Shown in pieces: positions 53,948 through 64,000 of a stretch of 64,000 nt of DNA. The DNA is from Rhodospirillales bacterium (GTDB lineage Bacteria > Pseudomonadota > Alphaproteobacteria > Reyranellales > Reyranellaceae): assembly GCA_009377525.1 (NCBI GenBank), contig WHTW01000021.1, positions 1 to 64,000 on the forward strand, written 5' to 3'. The position numbers and the translations under genes are program-made. Each line of letters opens with the position of its first letter. Positions within the stretch are counted from its first letter, which is position 1. The notes beneath the pieces were generated by a model. It was not told the DNA's origin, searched no databases, and was given only the letters and a program-made list of their open reading frames with translations.

Positions 53948-54573
53948 GCAGGACTGACATGTCGCTGCCCAGGCCCACTCGCGTCGATGGCCGCCGCCTG
54001 CGCAGCGAGCGGACCAAGCAGTTGATCATCGAAGCCTACCTGGCGCTTGCGCAGGAGAACTCGCCGCAGGTGCCGACGGCCGCCGAGATCGCCCATCGCG
54101 CCGGCTACTCCGTGCGCTCGGTGTTCGAGCGCTTTCCCGACATCCGCACCTTGCAGGTCGCGGCAGTCGACTACGCCCTGGTCCAGGTGGCCGCACTCGC
54201 GCCGGCGCGCGATAGCCACGGCGATCGCGCGACGCGCATCAAAACCCAGGTCGAGACGCGCGGCCAGAGCTGCGAGCGCTGGCTGCCGCTGTGGCGCTCG
54301 CTGGTTGCCAATCAGGGCGATTCGCCGGAGCTCAAGCAGCGGATCGTCCTGTCGCGCGAGCGCGTCGTGGCGCGGCTGGAGTTCATGTATGCGCCGGAAC
54401 TGTCGACGCTGGCCGATACTGAGCGTCGCCATGTCCTGATCGTGCTGGAAGCCCTGACCGATGTCGAAAGCTGGGCGCGGATGCGGGAATTCTTCGGCCT
54501 GTCCTTCGAGGAGGCCTGTCTTGCTTGGCGGCAGGCGATTGATCGACTGCTGCCGCCGACTCCGTCGCCCTGA
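53944..54573 (+). CDS. TetR-type regulator, array member 3
   Basis: A 209-residue paralogue starting MSRTDMSLPRPTRVDGRRLR. The helix-turn-helix reads PTAAEIAHRAGYSVRSVFER. The ligand half has TRGQSCERWLPLWRSLVANQ, ARLEFMYAPELSTLADTERR, VLEALTDVESWARMREFFGL and WRQAIDRLLPPTPSP. The start overlaps the stop of member 2, so synthesis of the two is coupled. It is followed by a 153-base gap carrying repeat motifs before member 4. Confidence 0.83.
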   Translation: MSRTDMSLPRPTRVDGRRLRSERTKQLIIEAYLALAQENSPQVPTAAEIAHRAGYSVRSVFERFPDIRTLQVAAVDYALVQVAALAPARDSHGDRATRIKTQVETRGQSCERWLPLWRSLVANQGDSPELKQRIVLSRERVVARLEFMYAPELSTLADTERRHVLIVLEALTDVESWARMREFFGLSFEEACLAWRQAIDRLLPPTPSP

Positions 54574-54601
54574 TAGTTACTGCGCGGTAACTTCTGGCCT
54601 C

Positions 54602-54651
54602 TTATTGCAGTAACGGCTAAAATTTGCAGCGACACTTTCACAATTTGCAGC
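54602..54651. promoter_or_regulatory. Shared motif region upstream of the fourth TetR-array gene
   Basis: TTATTGCAG (54602-54610), AATTTGCAGC (54621-54630) and AATTTGCAGC (54642-54651) are three spaced copies of a TTGCAG core in a 153-base AT-rich gap. The last two are 21 bases apart, two helical turns. The same words precede member 1. Confidence 0.5.
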
Positions 54652-54726
54652 GTTGGTTTCGTTGCCGGACTGTCCGATCCGGACTTCAGATTGCAGATGA
54701 TCAACCTGACCGTGACTTGAAAATCC

Positions 54727-55368
54727 TTGTCCTCCGCAACCGCTTCTAAATCTACCCGGATCGACGGTCGCCGCCTGCGCAGTGCGCGGACCAAGCAGTT
54801 GATCATCGAGGCCTACCTCACGCTGCTGCGCGAAAGCCCGCAAATCCCGACGGCTGCGACCATCGCCGAGCGGGCGGGTTATTCCGTCCGCTCCGTGTTC
54901 GAGCGCTTTCCCGACCTGCATGCGCTGCGTGTGGCGGCCACGGATTACGCCTTCACGCAGGGCACGGCGCAGGCCGTAGCGCGCGACTTTTCCGGCGATC
55001 GTCTGACCCGCCTGAAATCCCATGTCGAGACACGGAGCTGGATCTGCGAGCAGTGGTTGCCGCTGTGGCGTGCGCTGAACGCCAACCAGGGCGATTCGAG
55101 TGAGCTCAAATCCAGGATCCTGCTGATACGCCAGGCGATCCTCAAGCGCATCGAGCTGATGTACGAGCCCGAGCTTTCGACCCTGGACGAAACCGAGCAC
55201 CGGCAGACCTTGATCGCGATCGAGAGCCTGATCGACTTCGAGAGCTGGGCGCGCATGCGGGACTTCAGCGGCCTGTCCGTCGAGGAGGCGCGCGAGGTGT
55301 GGGTCAAATCCATCGACCTGCTGCTGCCGCCGACTCCGGCCGCCAGGCAGGCGCCGCCTGTTTCTTGA
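54727..55368 (+). CDS. TetR-type regulator, array member 4
   Basis: A 213-residue paralogue with an inferred TTG start (MSSATASKSTRIDGRRLRSA). The helix-turn-helix reads PTAATIAERAGYSVRSVFER with FPDLHALRVAATDYAF. The C-terminal half has RLKSHVETRSWICEQWLPLW, KRIELMYEPELSTLDETEHR, AIESLIDFESWARMRDFSGL and WVKSIDLLLPPTPAARQ. The basic block before the helix has Ala in place of Glu (RLRSARTKQ) compared with the others. It ends 53 bases before tRNA-His. Confidence 0.82.
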   Translation: MSSATASKSTRIDGRRLRSARTKQLIIEAYLTLLRESPQIPTAATIAERAGYSVRSVFERFPDLHALRVAATDYAFTQGTAQAVARDFSGDRLTRLKSHVETRSWICEQWLPLWRALNANQGDSSELKSRILLIRQAILKRIELMYEPELSTLDETEHRQTLIAIESLIDFESWARMRDFSGLSVEEAREVWVKSIDLLLPPTPAARQAPPVS

Positions 55369-55421
55369 CGCTTTGTGTCGGCAAGCGTAGGAAGGCGCCG
55401 CTTCGCGGGAGCGACCACGGT

Positions 55422-55499
55422 GGCGGCCGTAGCTCAGGTGGTTAGAGCGCCAGATTGTGATTCTGGATGTCGCCGGTTCAAGTCCGGTCGGCCGCCCCA
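55422..55499 (+). tRNA. tRNA-His (anticodon GTG)
   Basis: The acceptor stem GCGGCCG pairs fully with CGGCCGC. The anticodon stem CCAGA/TCTGG encloses loop TTGTGAT with anticodon GTG. The T-arm is GCCGG-TTCAAGT-CCGGT. An encoded G lies at position -1 (55422) opposite the discriminator C, the tRNA-His identity feature, and CCA is encoded at 55497-55499. Confidence 0.97.
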
Positions 55500-55555
55500 G
55501 TCGCTCGCACGCCCGCTTGCTTGGCTGCTCGCGCACCTTGGCCGTTGAGCCTTCG

Positions 55556-57049
55556 GTGCGTGATCTAAAGCCCCGCGACGACCTCGCCCTCCTGACCTGC
55601 GCCGAGATGGCCCGAGCCGACGCCGCCGCGATCGCGGCCGGCGTGCCGGGCATCGACCTGATGGAGGCCGCCGGCCGGGCGGTGGCCGCTGCCGTCACGG
55701 CGCACCATGCGCGGCAGCCGGTCGTCGTGCTGTGCGGCCCCGGCAACAATGGCGGCGACGGTTTCGTGGCGGCGCGGCATCTCCAGGCGAGGCGCTGGCC
55801 GGTACGGTTGGGCCTGCTCGGCGAGCGTGGCGCGTTGAAAGGCGATGCGGCCTGGGCCGCCGCCAGTTGGGCCGGCGATGTGGCGCCGCTGTCGCTCGAT
55901 CTCCTCGATGGTCGCCCACTGGTGATCGATGCGCTGTTCGGCGCGGGCCTGGCGCGGCCCATCGAAGGCATCGCCGGTCAGCTCATCGATCGCATCAATG
56001 GCGAGGCGCTCACGACGGTGGCTGTCGACGTGCCCAGCGGGCTGCATGGCGACAGTGGCGAGATCATGGGCCGCGCGCCGATGGCGGCGCGGACGGTGAC
56101 GTTCTTTCGTGCCAAGCCCGGCCACTATTCGCTCGAAGGATTGCGCCGCTGCGGCGCGCTCGAAGTCGCCGACATCGGCATAGCGCCAAGCGTGCTGCAC
56201 GAGATCGCGCCGCGCCTTTGGCTGAACGCACCGGCGCTCTGGCAACAGCATTTACTGCGCGAGGACCGCGGCGACCACAAGTATGCGCGCGGCCATGCCA
56301 CCATCCTGGCGGGCGAGATCGCCACCGGCGCGGCGCGGCTGTCCGCACTCGGCGCACGCCGTGCCGGAGCAGGGCTCGTCACCATCGCCACGCCGCCAGC
56401 GGCGCTGGCGGTCTATCAGTCCGCCGAGCCGGGCAATCTCGTCACGGTGTGCGAGGACGGCGACGCCTTCGGTCGCCTGCTCGAGGATGAGCGTCGCAAC
56501 GCCATCCTGGTCGGGCCTGGCTCCGGCATCGGCGAGCGCACGCGCGCCGCCACGTTGGCCGCCCTGGCGACGCGCCGTCCGGTCGTGCTCGATGCCGACG
56601 CCATCACTGTCTTCGGCTCTGCGCCCGCCGACCTGTTCGCGGCCGTCCACGGCCCGGCCTTGCTCACGCCCCATGAAGGCGAATTCCGCCGGCTGTTTCC
56701 GGACTTAGCGTCGATCTCCGCGAAGATCGAGCGCGCTCGACAGGCGGCGCACCGCAGCGGGGCGACGGTGCTTCTGAAGGGGCCCGACACCGTGATCGCC
56801 GCGCCCGACGGCCGCGCGGCCATCAACGTTCATGCCTCGCCTGGTCTCGCTACGGCAGGGGCGGGCGACGTCCTTGCCGGCATCGCCGTCGGCCTCATGG
56901 CGCAGGGCCTGTCGCCGTTCGCGGCCGCAGCGGCGGCGGCCTGGCTGCATGGCGAATGCGCGCTGCGGTTCGCTCGCCCCGGTCTCATTGCCGAGGACCT
57001 CGTTGGGCAAATTCCCGACGCTTTGCAGACGGCGTTCGCAGCGAATTGA
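55556..57049 (+). CDS. nnr: Bifunctional NAD(P)H-hydrate epimerase / ADP-dependent dehydratase
   Basis: A 497-residue two-domain repair enzyme. The N-terminal YjeF_N epimerase has MARADAAAIAAGVPGIDLME, VVLCGPGNNGGDGFVAARHL and AVDVPSGLHGDSGE. The C-terminal ribokinase-like dehydratase has LTPHEGEFRRLFP, VLLKGPDTVIAAPDGRAAIN and SPGLATAGAGDVLAGIAVGL. It converts damaged hydrated NAD(P)H back to cofactor. The frame is open upstream into the tRNA-His gene, so the start must lie after 55500; GTG 55556 is preferred, TTG 55538 is possible. Confidence 0.92.
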   Translation: MRDLKPRDDLALLTCAEMARADAAAIAAGVPGIDLMEAAGRAVAAAVTAHHARQPVVVLCGPGNNGGDGFVAARHLQARRWPVRLGLLGERGALKGDAAWAAASWAGDVAPLSLDLLDGRPLVIDALFGAGLARPIEGIAGQLIDRINGEALTTVAVDVPSGLHGDSGEIMGRAPMAARTVTFFRAKPGHYSLEGLRRCGALEVADIGIAPSVLHEIAPRLWLNAPALWQQHLLREDRGDHKYARGHATILAGEIATGAARLSALGARRAGAGLVTIATPPAALAVYQSAEPGNLVTVCEDGDAFGRLLEDERRNAILVGPGSGIGERTRAATLAALATRRPVVLDADAITVFGSAPADLFAAVHGPALLTPHEGEFRRLFPDLASISAKIERARQAAHRSGATVLLKGPDTVIAAPDGRAAINVHASPGLATAGAGDVLAGIAVGLMAQGLSPFAAAAAAAWLHGECALRFARPGLIAEDLVGQIPDALQTAFAAN

Positions 57050-57083
57050 CCGGCTGACGCGCACGGGCTACGGCGTCGGTCGA

Positions 57084-57168
57084 GCGGGCGTGGTGGAATT
57101 GGTAGACACGCGAGATTTAGGTTCTCGTGCCGCAAGGCGTGGGGGTTCAAGTCCCTCCGCCCGCACCA
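57084..57168 (+). tRNA. tRNA-Leu (anticodon TAG)
   Basis: The acceptor stem GCGGGCG pairs with CGCCCGC. The anticodon stem CGAGA/TCTCG encloses TTTAGGT with anticodon TAG. A long variable arm GTGCCGCAAGGCGT marks a class II tRNA, the T-arm is GGGGG-TTCAAGT-CCCTC, and CCA is encoded at 57166-57168. The 218-base gap to tig shows no gene. Confidence 0.97.
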
Positions 57169-57386
57169 AGCGCTAGAAGACGTAGCGCTACCATCGCGAT
57201 AGATGGCCCCTTGCGTGTAACAGCCAGTGCAGGTAGACGCTCGCATCCTTACGGGCCAATCGAAGACCGGCGTATACTGGAGACGTGGCACTGGGCTCGT
57301 GCCGTCAGACAAACCCCCAATGAAATCAGCATACTACGGTCGCTCCAACGCCCCCGCCGGCAGCAGATCAAAATGAAGGTAAGACG

Positions 57387-58745
57387 ATGCAAGTGACGGA
57401 ACTCCCGGCCGAAGGGCTGAAGCGGCAATTCAAGATCGTCGTCCCGGCGAGCGACCTGTCGGCCAAGGTCGACGAGCGCCTGGCCGAGCTGGCCAAGACC
57501 GCCCAGATGCCCGGCTTCCGCCAGGGCAAGGTGCCGGTCGGGCTGCTGAAGAAGCAGTATGGGCCGGCCCTGTTCGGTGAGGCCGTCGAGCAGGCGGTCA
57601 ACTCGAGCACCGCCAAGGCGATCGAGGATCGCGGGCTGAAGCCTGCACTGCAGCCGCGCGTCGACCTCAAGCAGCTCGAAGAGGGCAAGGACGTCGAGTT
57701 CGAGGTCGCGATCGAGGTGCTGCCCGAGGTCGGCAAGCTCGATTTCTCGGAGGTCGAGCTCGAGCGCCTGAAGGCCGTCGTGCCCGACAAGGACGTCGAG
57801 GATGCGATCGGCCGCATCGCCAAGGCCAATCGCGAGCAGAAGCCCGTCGACCCGCCGCGCCCGGCGCAGAAGGGTGACGCCATCAAGATCGACTTCGTGG
57901 GCTCGGTCGACGGCAAGGAATTCCCCGGTGGCGCCGCGCAGGACTACACGCTGGAGCTCGGCTCGGGCTCGTTCATCCCAGGTTTCGAGGACCAGCTCGT
58001 CGGCGCCGAGGTCGGCAAGGACGTTGACGTGAAGGTGACCTTCCCGGCCGACTACGGTGCGCCCGAACTCGCCGGCAAGGACACCGTGTTCAAGTGCACG
58101 ATCAAGGAGATCCACGAGTTCGTCGACAAGCCGGTCGACGATGAGCTCGCCAAGAAGAACAACTTTGAGAACCTCGACGCCATGCGCAAGGCAGTGGCCG
58201 ATCGCATCGGCCAGGACTACGCGCAGGTCTCTCGCACCATGATCAAGCGCCAGCTTCTCGACAAGCTCGCCGACATCCACAAGTTCGAGGTGCCCGAGGG
58301 CCTGGTCGAGGGTGAGTTCAACGCCATCTGGCAGCGCATCGAGGAGGCCAAGAAGGCCGGCCAGAAGATCGACGACGACGAAGAGAAGATGAAGACGGAG
58401 TACCGCGAGATCGCCGAGCGCCGGGTACGCCTCGGCCTGCTGCTGGCCGATGTCGGGCGCTCCAACTCGATCGACGTCACGGCCGAGGAGCTCAACCAGG
58501 CCGTGATGCGCGAGGCCATGCGCTATCCCGGCCAGGAGCGCCAGGTGCTGGAGTTCTACGGCAAGAACGCCGAGCTGAAGGAGCGCCTGCGCGCGCCGAT
58601 CTTCGAGGAGAAGACCGTCGACTTCATCCTCGAGCTGGCCAAGGTCAGCGAGAAGTCGGTTACGCCGGAGGAACTGCTGAAGGCCGCCCGCGAGGCCGAA
58701 GAGGCCGACGACGAGGACGAGCCGAAGGAGCAGGCGACGAATTGA
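57387..58745 (+). CDS. tig: Trigger factor (ribosome-associated chaperone and prolyl isomerase)
   Basis: A 452-residue chaperone. The ribosome-binding N domain carries the signature [17 protein letters not shown] (near residues 43-59). The FKBP-type isomerase domain lies near 155-240 ([40 protein letters not shown]). The C-terminal helical substrate cradle follows, ending with an acidic tail ([15 protein letters not shown]). It is first in the tig-clpP-clpX-lon-hup cluster, 77 bases before clpP. Confidence 0.96.
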   Translation: MQVTELPAEGLKRQFKIVVPASDLSAKVDERLAELAKTAQMPGFRQGKVPVGLLKKQYGPALFGEAVEQAVNSSTAKAIEDRGLKPALQPRVDLKQLEEGKDVEFEVAIEVLPEVGKLDFSEVELERLKAVVPDKDVEDAIGRIAKANREQKPVDPPRPAQKGDAIKIDFVGSVDGKEFPGGAAQDYTLELGSGSFIPGFEDQLVGAEVGKDVDVKVTFPADYGAPELAGKDTVFKCTIKEIHEFVDKPVDDELAKKNNFENLDAMRKAVADRIGQDYAQVSRTMIKRQLLDKLADIHKFEVPEGLVEGEFNAIWQRIEEAKKAGQKIDDDEEKMKTEYREIAERRVRLGLLLADVGRSNSIDVTAEELNQAVMREAMRYPGQERQVLEFYGKNAELKERLRAPIFEEKTVDFILELAKVSEKSVTPEELLKAAREAEEADDEDEPKEQATN

Positions 58746-58821
58746 TCCAGGGTGGAGCGATGGTCTTGAACCGGACCATTGCCGCTGCCACTTTTATGGT
58801 CAGTCAATATGGGGCCCCTCG

Positions 58822-59469
58822 ATGACTCGCGACCGCGATCCGCTCGAAATCTACAATAACTACTATGTGCCGATGGTCGTCGAGCAGTCGGCGCGCGGCG
58901 AACGCGGCTACGACATCTGGTCGAGGCTGCTCAAGGAACGGATCATCTTCCTGAACGGCCCGATCGAGGACAATGTCGCCGGCCTGGTCTGCGCCCAGCT
59001 CCTCTATCTGGAAGCCGACAATCCCACTAAGGACATTTCCTTTTACATCAACTCGCCGGGCGGCGTGGTGACCTCGGGCATGGCGGTCTACGACACCATG
59101 CAGTACATCCGCCCCCAGATCTCGACCCTGGTGTTTGGCCAGGCCGCGTCGGCCGGATCGCTGCTGCTGATGGCGGGGCAGAAGGGCAAGCGCTTCTCTC
59201 TGCCCAACGCCCGCATCATGATCCACCAGCCGTCAGGCGGCGCCCAAGGCCAGGCGACGGACATCGAGATCCATGCCCGTGAGATTCTTTCCACCCGGGC
59301 ACGTTTGAACCAGATGTACGTCACCCACACGGGCCGCACGATCGAGGAGATCGAACGGGCGATGGAGCGGGACAAGTTCTTCTCCCCGGCTGAGGCCAAG
59401 GAGTTCGGGTTGATCGACGACGTGTTCGAGAAGCGCCCGACTCCGACCATCCAGGCGGCTGCCTCCTGA
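58822..59469 (+). CDS. clpP: ATP-dependent Clp protease proteolytic subunit
   Basis: A 215-residue serine protease forming the 14-mer chamber. The catalytic Ser110 lies in [12 protein letters not shown] and His135 in [11 protein letters not shown]; the third residue, Asp, is near 184 in [11 protein letters not shown]. The short N-terminal propeptide fits [17 protein letters not shown]. It precedes clpX with a gap of about 150 bases, as in most alphaproteobacteria, and works with ClpX and ClpA. Confidence 0.97.
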   Translation: MTRDRDPLEIYNNYYVPMVVEQSARGERGYDIWSRLLKERIIFLNGPIEDNVAGLVCAQLLYLEADNPTKDISFYINSPGGVVTSGMAVYDTMQYIRPQISTLVFGQAASAGSLLLMAGQKGKRFSLPNARIMIHQPSGGAQGQATDIEIHAREILSTRARLNQMYVTHTGRTIEEIERAMERDKFFSPAEAKEFGLIDDVFEKRPTPTIQAAAS

Positions 59470-59625
59470 GGATCAACTCCAAGGGGCAGTTGCGACCAAT
59501 TGTTTCCCGTTTGACCCTCGGCACACCATATTTTGAGGTTGTGGCGATCCGGGGGTCGAGTTTAACATAGTCTTGCGTGCGGGCCCGCAGGTCGGCGGGC
59601 TCCCCAAGCGGAGGTGCGTTCAGAA

Positions 59626-60897
59626 ATGCCAGCCGCCAAGTCCGGGGGCGACTCCCGCAACACCCTGTACTGTAGCTTCTGTGGGAAGAGCCAGCACGAG
59701 GTCAGGAAGCTCATTGCCGGCCCGACGGTGTTCATCTGCGATGAATGCGTCGAGCTCTGCATGGACATCATCCGGGAGGAGAGCAAGACCACCCTGGTCA
59801 AGTCCAAGGATGGCGTGCCTTCGCCCAAGGAAATCCGCCAGATCCTAGACGACTATGTGATCGGTCAGGACAAGGCCAAGCGCATCCTGGCCGTTGCGGT
59901 GCACAATCACTACAAGCGGCTGAGCCACGGCGGCAAGGCCAACGACGTCGAGATCGCCAAGTCGAACATCATGCTGATCGGCCCGACCGGCTGCGGCAAG
60001 ACCCTGCTGGCGCAGACCTTGGCGCGCATGCTCGACGTGCCGTTCACCATGGCCGACGCCACGACGCTGACCGAAGCCGGTTACGTCGGCGAGGACGTCG
60101 AGAACATCATCCTGAAGCTGCTGCAGTCGGCCGACTACAACGTCGAGCGCGCGCAGCGGGGCATCGTCTATATAGACGAGGTCGACAAGATCAGCCGCAA
60201 GTCCGACAACCCGTCGATCACGCGCGACGTGTCGGGCGAGGGCGTGCAACAGGCACTGCTCAAGATCATGGAAGGCACCGTCGCCTCCGTGCCGCCGCAG
60301 GGCGGGCGCAAGCATCCGCAGCAGGAGTTCCTGCAGGTCGACACGACCAACATCCTGTTCATCTGCGGCGGCGCCTTCTCGGGCCTCGACAAGATCATCT
60401 CGATGCGCCGTCAGGGCACGTCGATCGGCTTCGGCGCCGAGGTGCGCGGTCCGGAGGATCGCCGCACCGGCGAGGTGCTGCGCGATCTCGAGCCGGAAGA
60501 CCTCTTGAAATACGGCCTGATCCCCGAGTTCGTCGGCCGCCTGCCGGTGGTCGCGACGCTCGAGGACCTCGACGAGGGCGCCCTGATCGAGATCCTGACG
60601 CGGCCCAAGAACGCGCTGCTCAAGCAATATCAGCGGCTGTTCGACATGGAGAGCGTGAAGCTCAAATTCTCCGAGGACGCGCTGCGCGCCGTCGCCCAGA
60701 AGGCGATCCTGCGCAAGACCGGCGCGCGCGGCCTGCGCTCCATCATGGAGACCGTACTCCTCGACACGATGTACGATCTGCCGTCGCTCGACGGCGTCGA
60801 GGAAGTCGTCATCAACCGCGAAGTCATCGAAGGACGGGCTCAGCCGCTCTATGTGCACGGTGAGCGCAAGGAAGGCATCGCTGCCGCCCCGGCCTGA
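59626..60897 (+). CDS. clpX: Clp protease ATP-binding subunit ClpX
   Basis: A 423-residue AAA+ unfoldase. The N-terminal zinc-binding domain has [14 protein letters not shown] and [12 protein letters not shown]. The Walker A motif is [13 protein letters not shown], Walker B reads [11 protein letters not shown], and the sensor and pore regions follow ([16 protein letters not shown]-type [12 protein letters not shown]). It recognises tagged substrates and feeds ClpP. ATG 59626 is preferred; GCGGAGG lies 12 bases upstream, and GTG 59614 is unlikely since it abuts that site. Confidence 0.97.
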   Translation: MPAAKSGGDSRNTLYCSFCGKSQHEVRKLIAGPTVFICDECVELCMDIIREESKTTLVKSKDGVPSPKEIRQILDDYVIGQDKAKRILAVAVHNHYKRLSHGGKANDVEIAKSNIMLIGPTGCGKTLLAQTLARMLDVPFTMADATTLTEAGYVGEDVENIILKLLQSADYNVERAQRGIVYIDEVDKISRKSDNPSITRDVSGEGVQQALLKIMEGTVASVPPQGGRKHPQQEFLQVDTTNILFICGGAFSGLDKIISMRRQGTSIGFGAEVRGPEDRRTGEVLRDLEPEDLLKYGLIPEFVGRLPVVATLEDLDEGALIEILTRPKNALLKQYQRLFDMESVKLKFSEDALRAVAQKAILRKTGARGLRSIMETVLLDTMYDLPSLDGVEEVVINREVIEGRAQPLYVHGERKEGIAAAPA

Positions 60898-60906
60898 CTT
60901 TTGCTG

Positions 60907-60930
60907 CGCCGGCGGCAGCCCCCGCCGGCG
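60907..60930 (+). other. GC-rich hairpin after clpX
   Basis: CGCCGGCGG (60907-60915) and CCGCCGGCG (60922-60930) form a perfect nine-base stem just after the clpX stop. No T-run follows, so it is at best a weak terminator or RNA-stabilising structure. Confidence 0.45.
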
Positions 60931-60942
60931 TCCCGCCGTGGC

Positions 60943-60971
60943 CTTGAACAACCCTCCGTTCAGGCCAATCT
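60943..60971 (+). promoter_or_regulatory. Candidate heat-shock (RpoH-type) promoter of lon
   Basis: CTTGAA begins at 60943 and CCAATCT at 60965, an approximate match to alphaproteobacterial RpoH promoters (CTTG, 17-18 bases, CYTATNT with one mismatch). Placement about 100 bases before lon and known heat control of lon support it; the match alone is weak. Confidence 0.35.
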
Positions 60972-61069
60972 CTGCTAACGAGTGCGCGTGCCGGCAGGCC
61001 GCGGATCGCCCATTACGGGGATCGCGGCCGGGGTGCGGGTAGCTCTAACAGCGTATGTAGCGAGGCATC

Positions 61070-63484
<2,415 letters not shown>

Positions 63485-63508
63485 GCGGTCCGGGACAAAC
63501 GATTGAGC

Positions 63509-63540
63509 GAAGCCCCGGAGCAATCCGGGGCTTCGTCGTT
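63509..63540 (+). terminator. Rho-independent terminator of lon
   Basis: GAAGCCCCGGA (63509-63519), loop GCAA, TCCGGGGCTTC (63524-63534), then GTCGTTTG. The eleven-base perfect stem with a GNRA-like loop, 25 bases after the lon stop, is convincing. Confidence 0.87.
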
Positions 63541-63608
63541 TGGGTGCCGCTTTGGCGCTACCTATGCGGCCTCGAGCCGGCCCTCCCTACAAAATATGGT
63601 ATTCGACG

Positions 63609-63638
63609 TTGACGCCGTTTTCGGAGCGCCCTTACACT
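63609..63638 (+). promoter_or_regulatory. Sigma-70-type promoter of the HU gene
   Basis: TTGACG (63609-63614) and TACACT (63633-63638) are separated by 18 bases and lie 32 bases before the GTG start. The good -35 box and the position after the lon terminator support an independent promoter. Confidence 0.6.
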
Positions 63639-63669
63639 CGGCGCTTGCCGGATCATTGGGGGTCTGCCT

Positions 63670-63942
63670 GTGAACAAGCACGATTTGATTGCCGCCGTTG
63701 CCGCTTCGACCAACCTGTCCAAGACCGACGCTGCCGGTGCGATCGAAGCGATGCTGACGGTCATCACCAAATCGTTGAAGAAAAAGGAAAAGGTCCTTCT
63801 GGTCGGCTTCGGTACCTTTCAGGTCTCCAAGCGAAAGGCAGGCGAGGGGCGCAACCCGCAGACCGGCGAGAAGATCAAGATTCCCGCCGCCAACGTGCCG
63901 CGCTTCAAGGCCAGCAAGCAGCTCAAGGACGCGATCAACTAG
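63670..63942 (+). CDS. hup: HU-family DNA-binding protein
   Basis: A 90-residue histone-like protein with a GTG start: MNKHDLIAAVAASTNLSKTD, then KKEKVLLVGFGTFQVSKRKA, GEGRNPQTGEKIKIPAANVP and RFKASKQLKDAIN, the complete HU/IHF fold with its DNA-clasping arm around GRNPQTGE. HU bends DNA without sequence preference and organises the nucleoid. Its place after lon is typical. The remaining bases 63943-64000 show no feature. Confidence 0.96.
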   Translation: MNKHDLIAAVAASTNLSKTDAAGAIEAMLTVITKSLKKKEKVLLVGFGTFQVSKRKAGEGRNPQTGEKIKIPAANVPRFKASKQLKDAIN

Positions 63943-64000
63943 TCGCCCGATTCAGTCAGATCGAAGGGTAGAGGTGCTTGAGTTTGATGCGAGCGTCTGG

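Noticed and set aside
55422-57168. tRNA-His and tRNA-Leu as integration sites for a genomic island
   Set aside because: No integrase gene and no repeat of the tRNA 3' ends was seen downstream; the intervening gene is a conserved housekeeping repair enzyme.

Overview
The window reads as one stretch of a GC-rich (roughly 65%) alphaproteobacterial chromosome. The order trigger factor - clpP - clpX - lon - HU at the right end, the glnB-glnA pair, an ExoD-like protein and the abundance of CoA-ester enzymes, a form II CoxSLM-type hydroxylase and a Bug/TctC receptor relic suggest a soil or water heterotroph of the Rhodospirillales/Hyphomicrobiales type. Reyranella-like is my best guess; the genus is inference. 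No phage, integrase, CRISPR array or intact transposase gene was seen. Layout: 0-5 kb holds two acyl-CoA synthetases with a tiny membrane protein between them, and a cytochrome P450. 4.9-8.7 kb is a tightly packed plus-strand run (PP2C phosphatase, type II asparaginase, RNA uridine methyltransferase, SDR) with two ATGA start/stop overlaps. 8.8-11 kb has minus-strand xthA, erpA and a DMT exporter. 11-15.4 kb has a CHASE2 nucleotide cyclase overlapping a D-glutamate cyclase-like gene, then an acyl-CoA dehydrogenase. 15.4-16.5 kb is a Rieske oxygenase. 16.5-17.5 kb is the only long gene-free stretch; it is bounded by 33/34-base imperfect inverted repeats and contains an almost consensus promoter embedded in a dyad. 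17.5-22.5 kb carries ExoD-like, CitE-like lyase, MaoC, quinone oxidoreductase, SDR and an M14-like peptidase. 22.6-24.5 kb is a membrane GH17 glucanase-like protein. 24.6-29 kb is a coxG-S-L-M type molybdenum hydroxylase operon closed by a clear terminator, followed by pcp. 29.7-34.8 kb is an RND efflux pair divergent from a TetR regulator, with a 29-base dyad operator between them. 34.8-39.6 kb mixes a frameshifted methyltransferase, a D-aminoacylase, a tartrate/malate dehydrogenase and a ruined Bug/TctC receptor. 39.8-46.6 kb has a PhoD phosphatase, a TauD-like dioxygenase and a FecI-FecR-TonB receptor iron-signalling set with a Fur-box-like dyad. 46.6-49.2 kb has CaiB CoA-transferase plus FAS1-like dehydratase and an NTF2-like protein. 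49.3-52.5 kb has glnA, glnB and an aminotransferase. 52.6-55.4 kb is a tandem array of four paralogous TetR-type regulators. 55.4-64 kb has tRNA-His, nnrD/nnrE, tRNA-Leu, tig, clpP, clpX, lon and HU. Functional picture: the right end is conserved core (protein quality control, nitrogen assimilation). The left two thirds is mostly catabolic, with activation of acids to CoA esters, their dehydrogenation, hydration, transfer and lyase cleavage, plus oxygenases. The least explained pieces are the 949-base inverted-repeat-bounded non-coding element, the four-gene TetR array with shared upstream motifs, and a dispersed family of palindromic intergenic repeats found four times in 64 kb.
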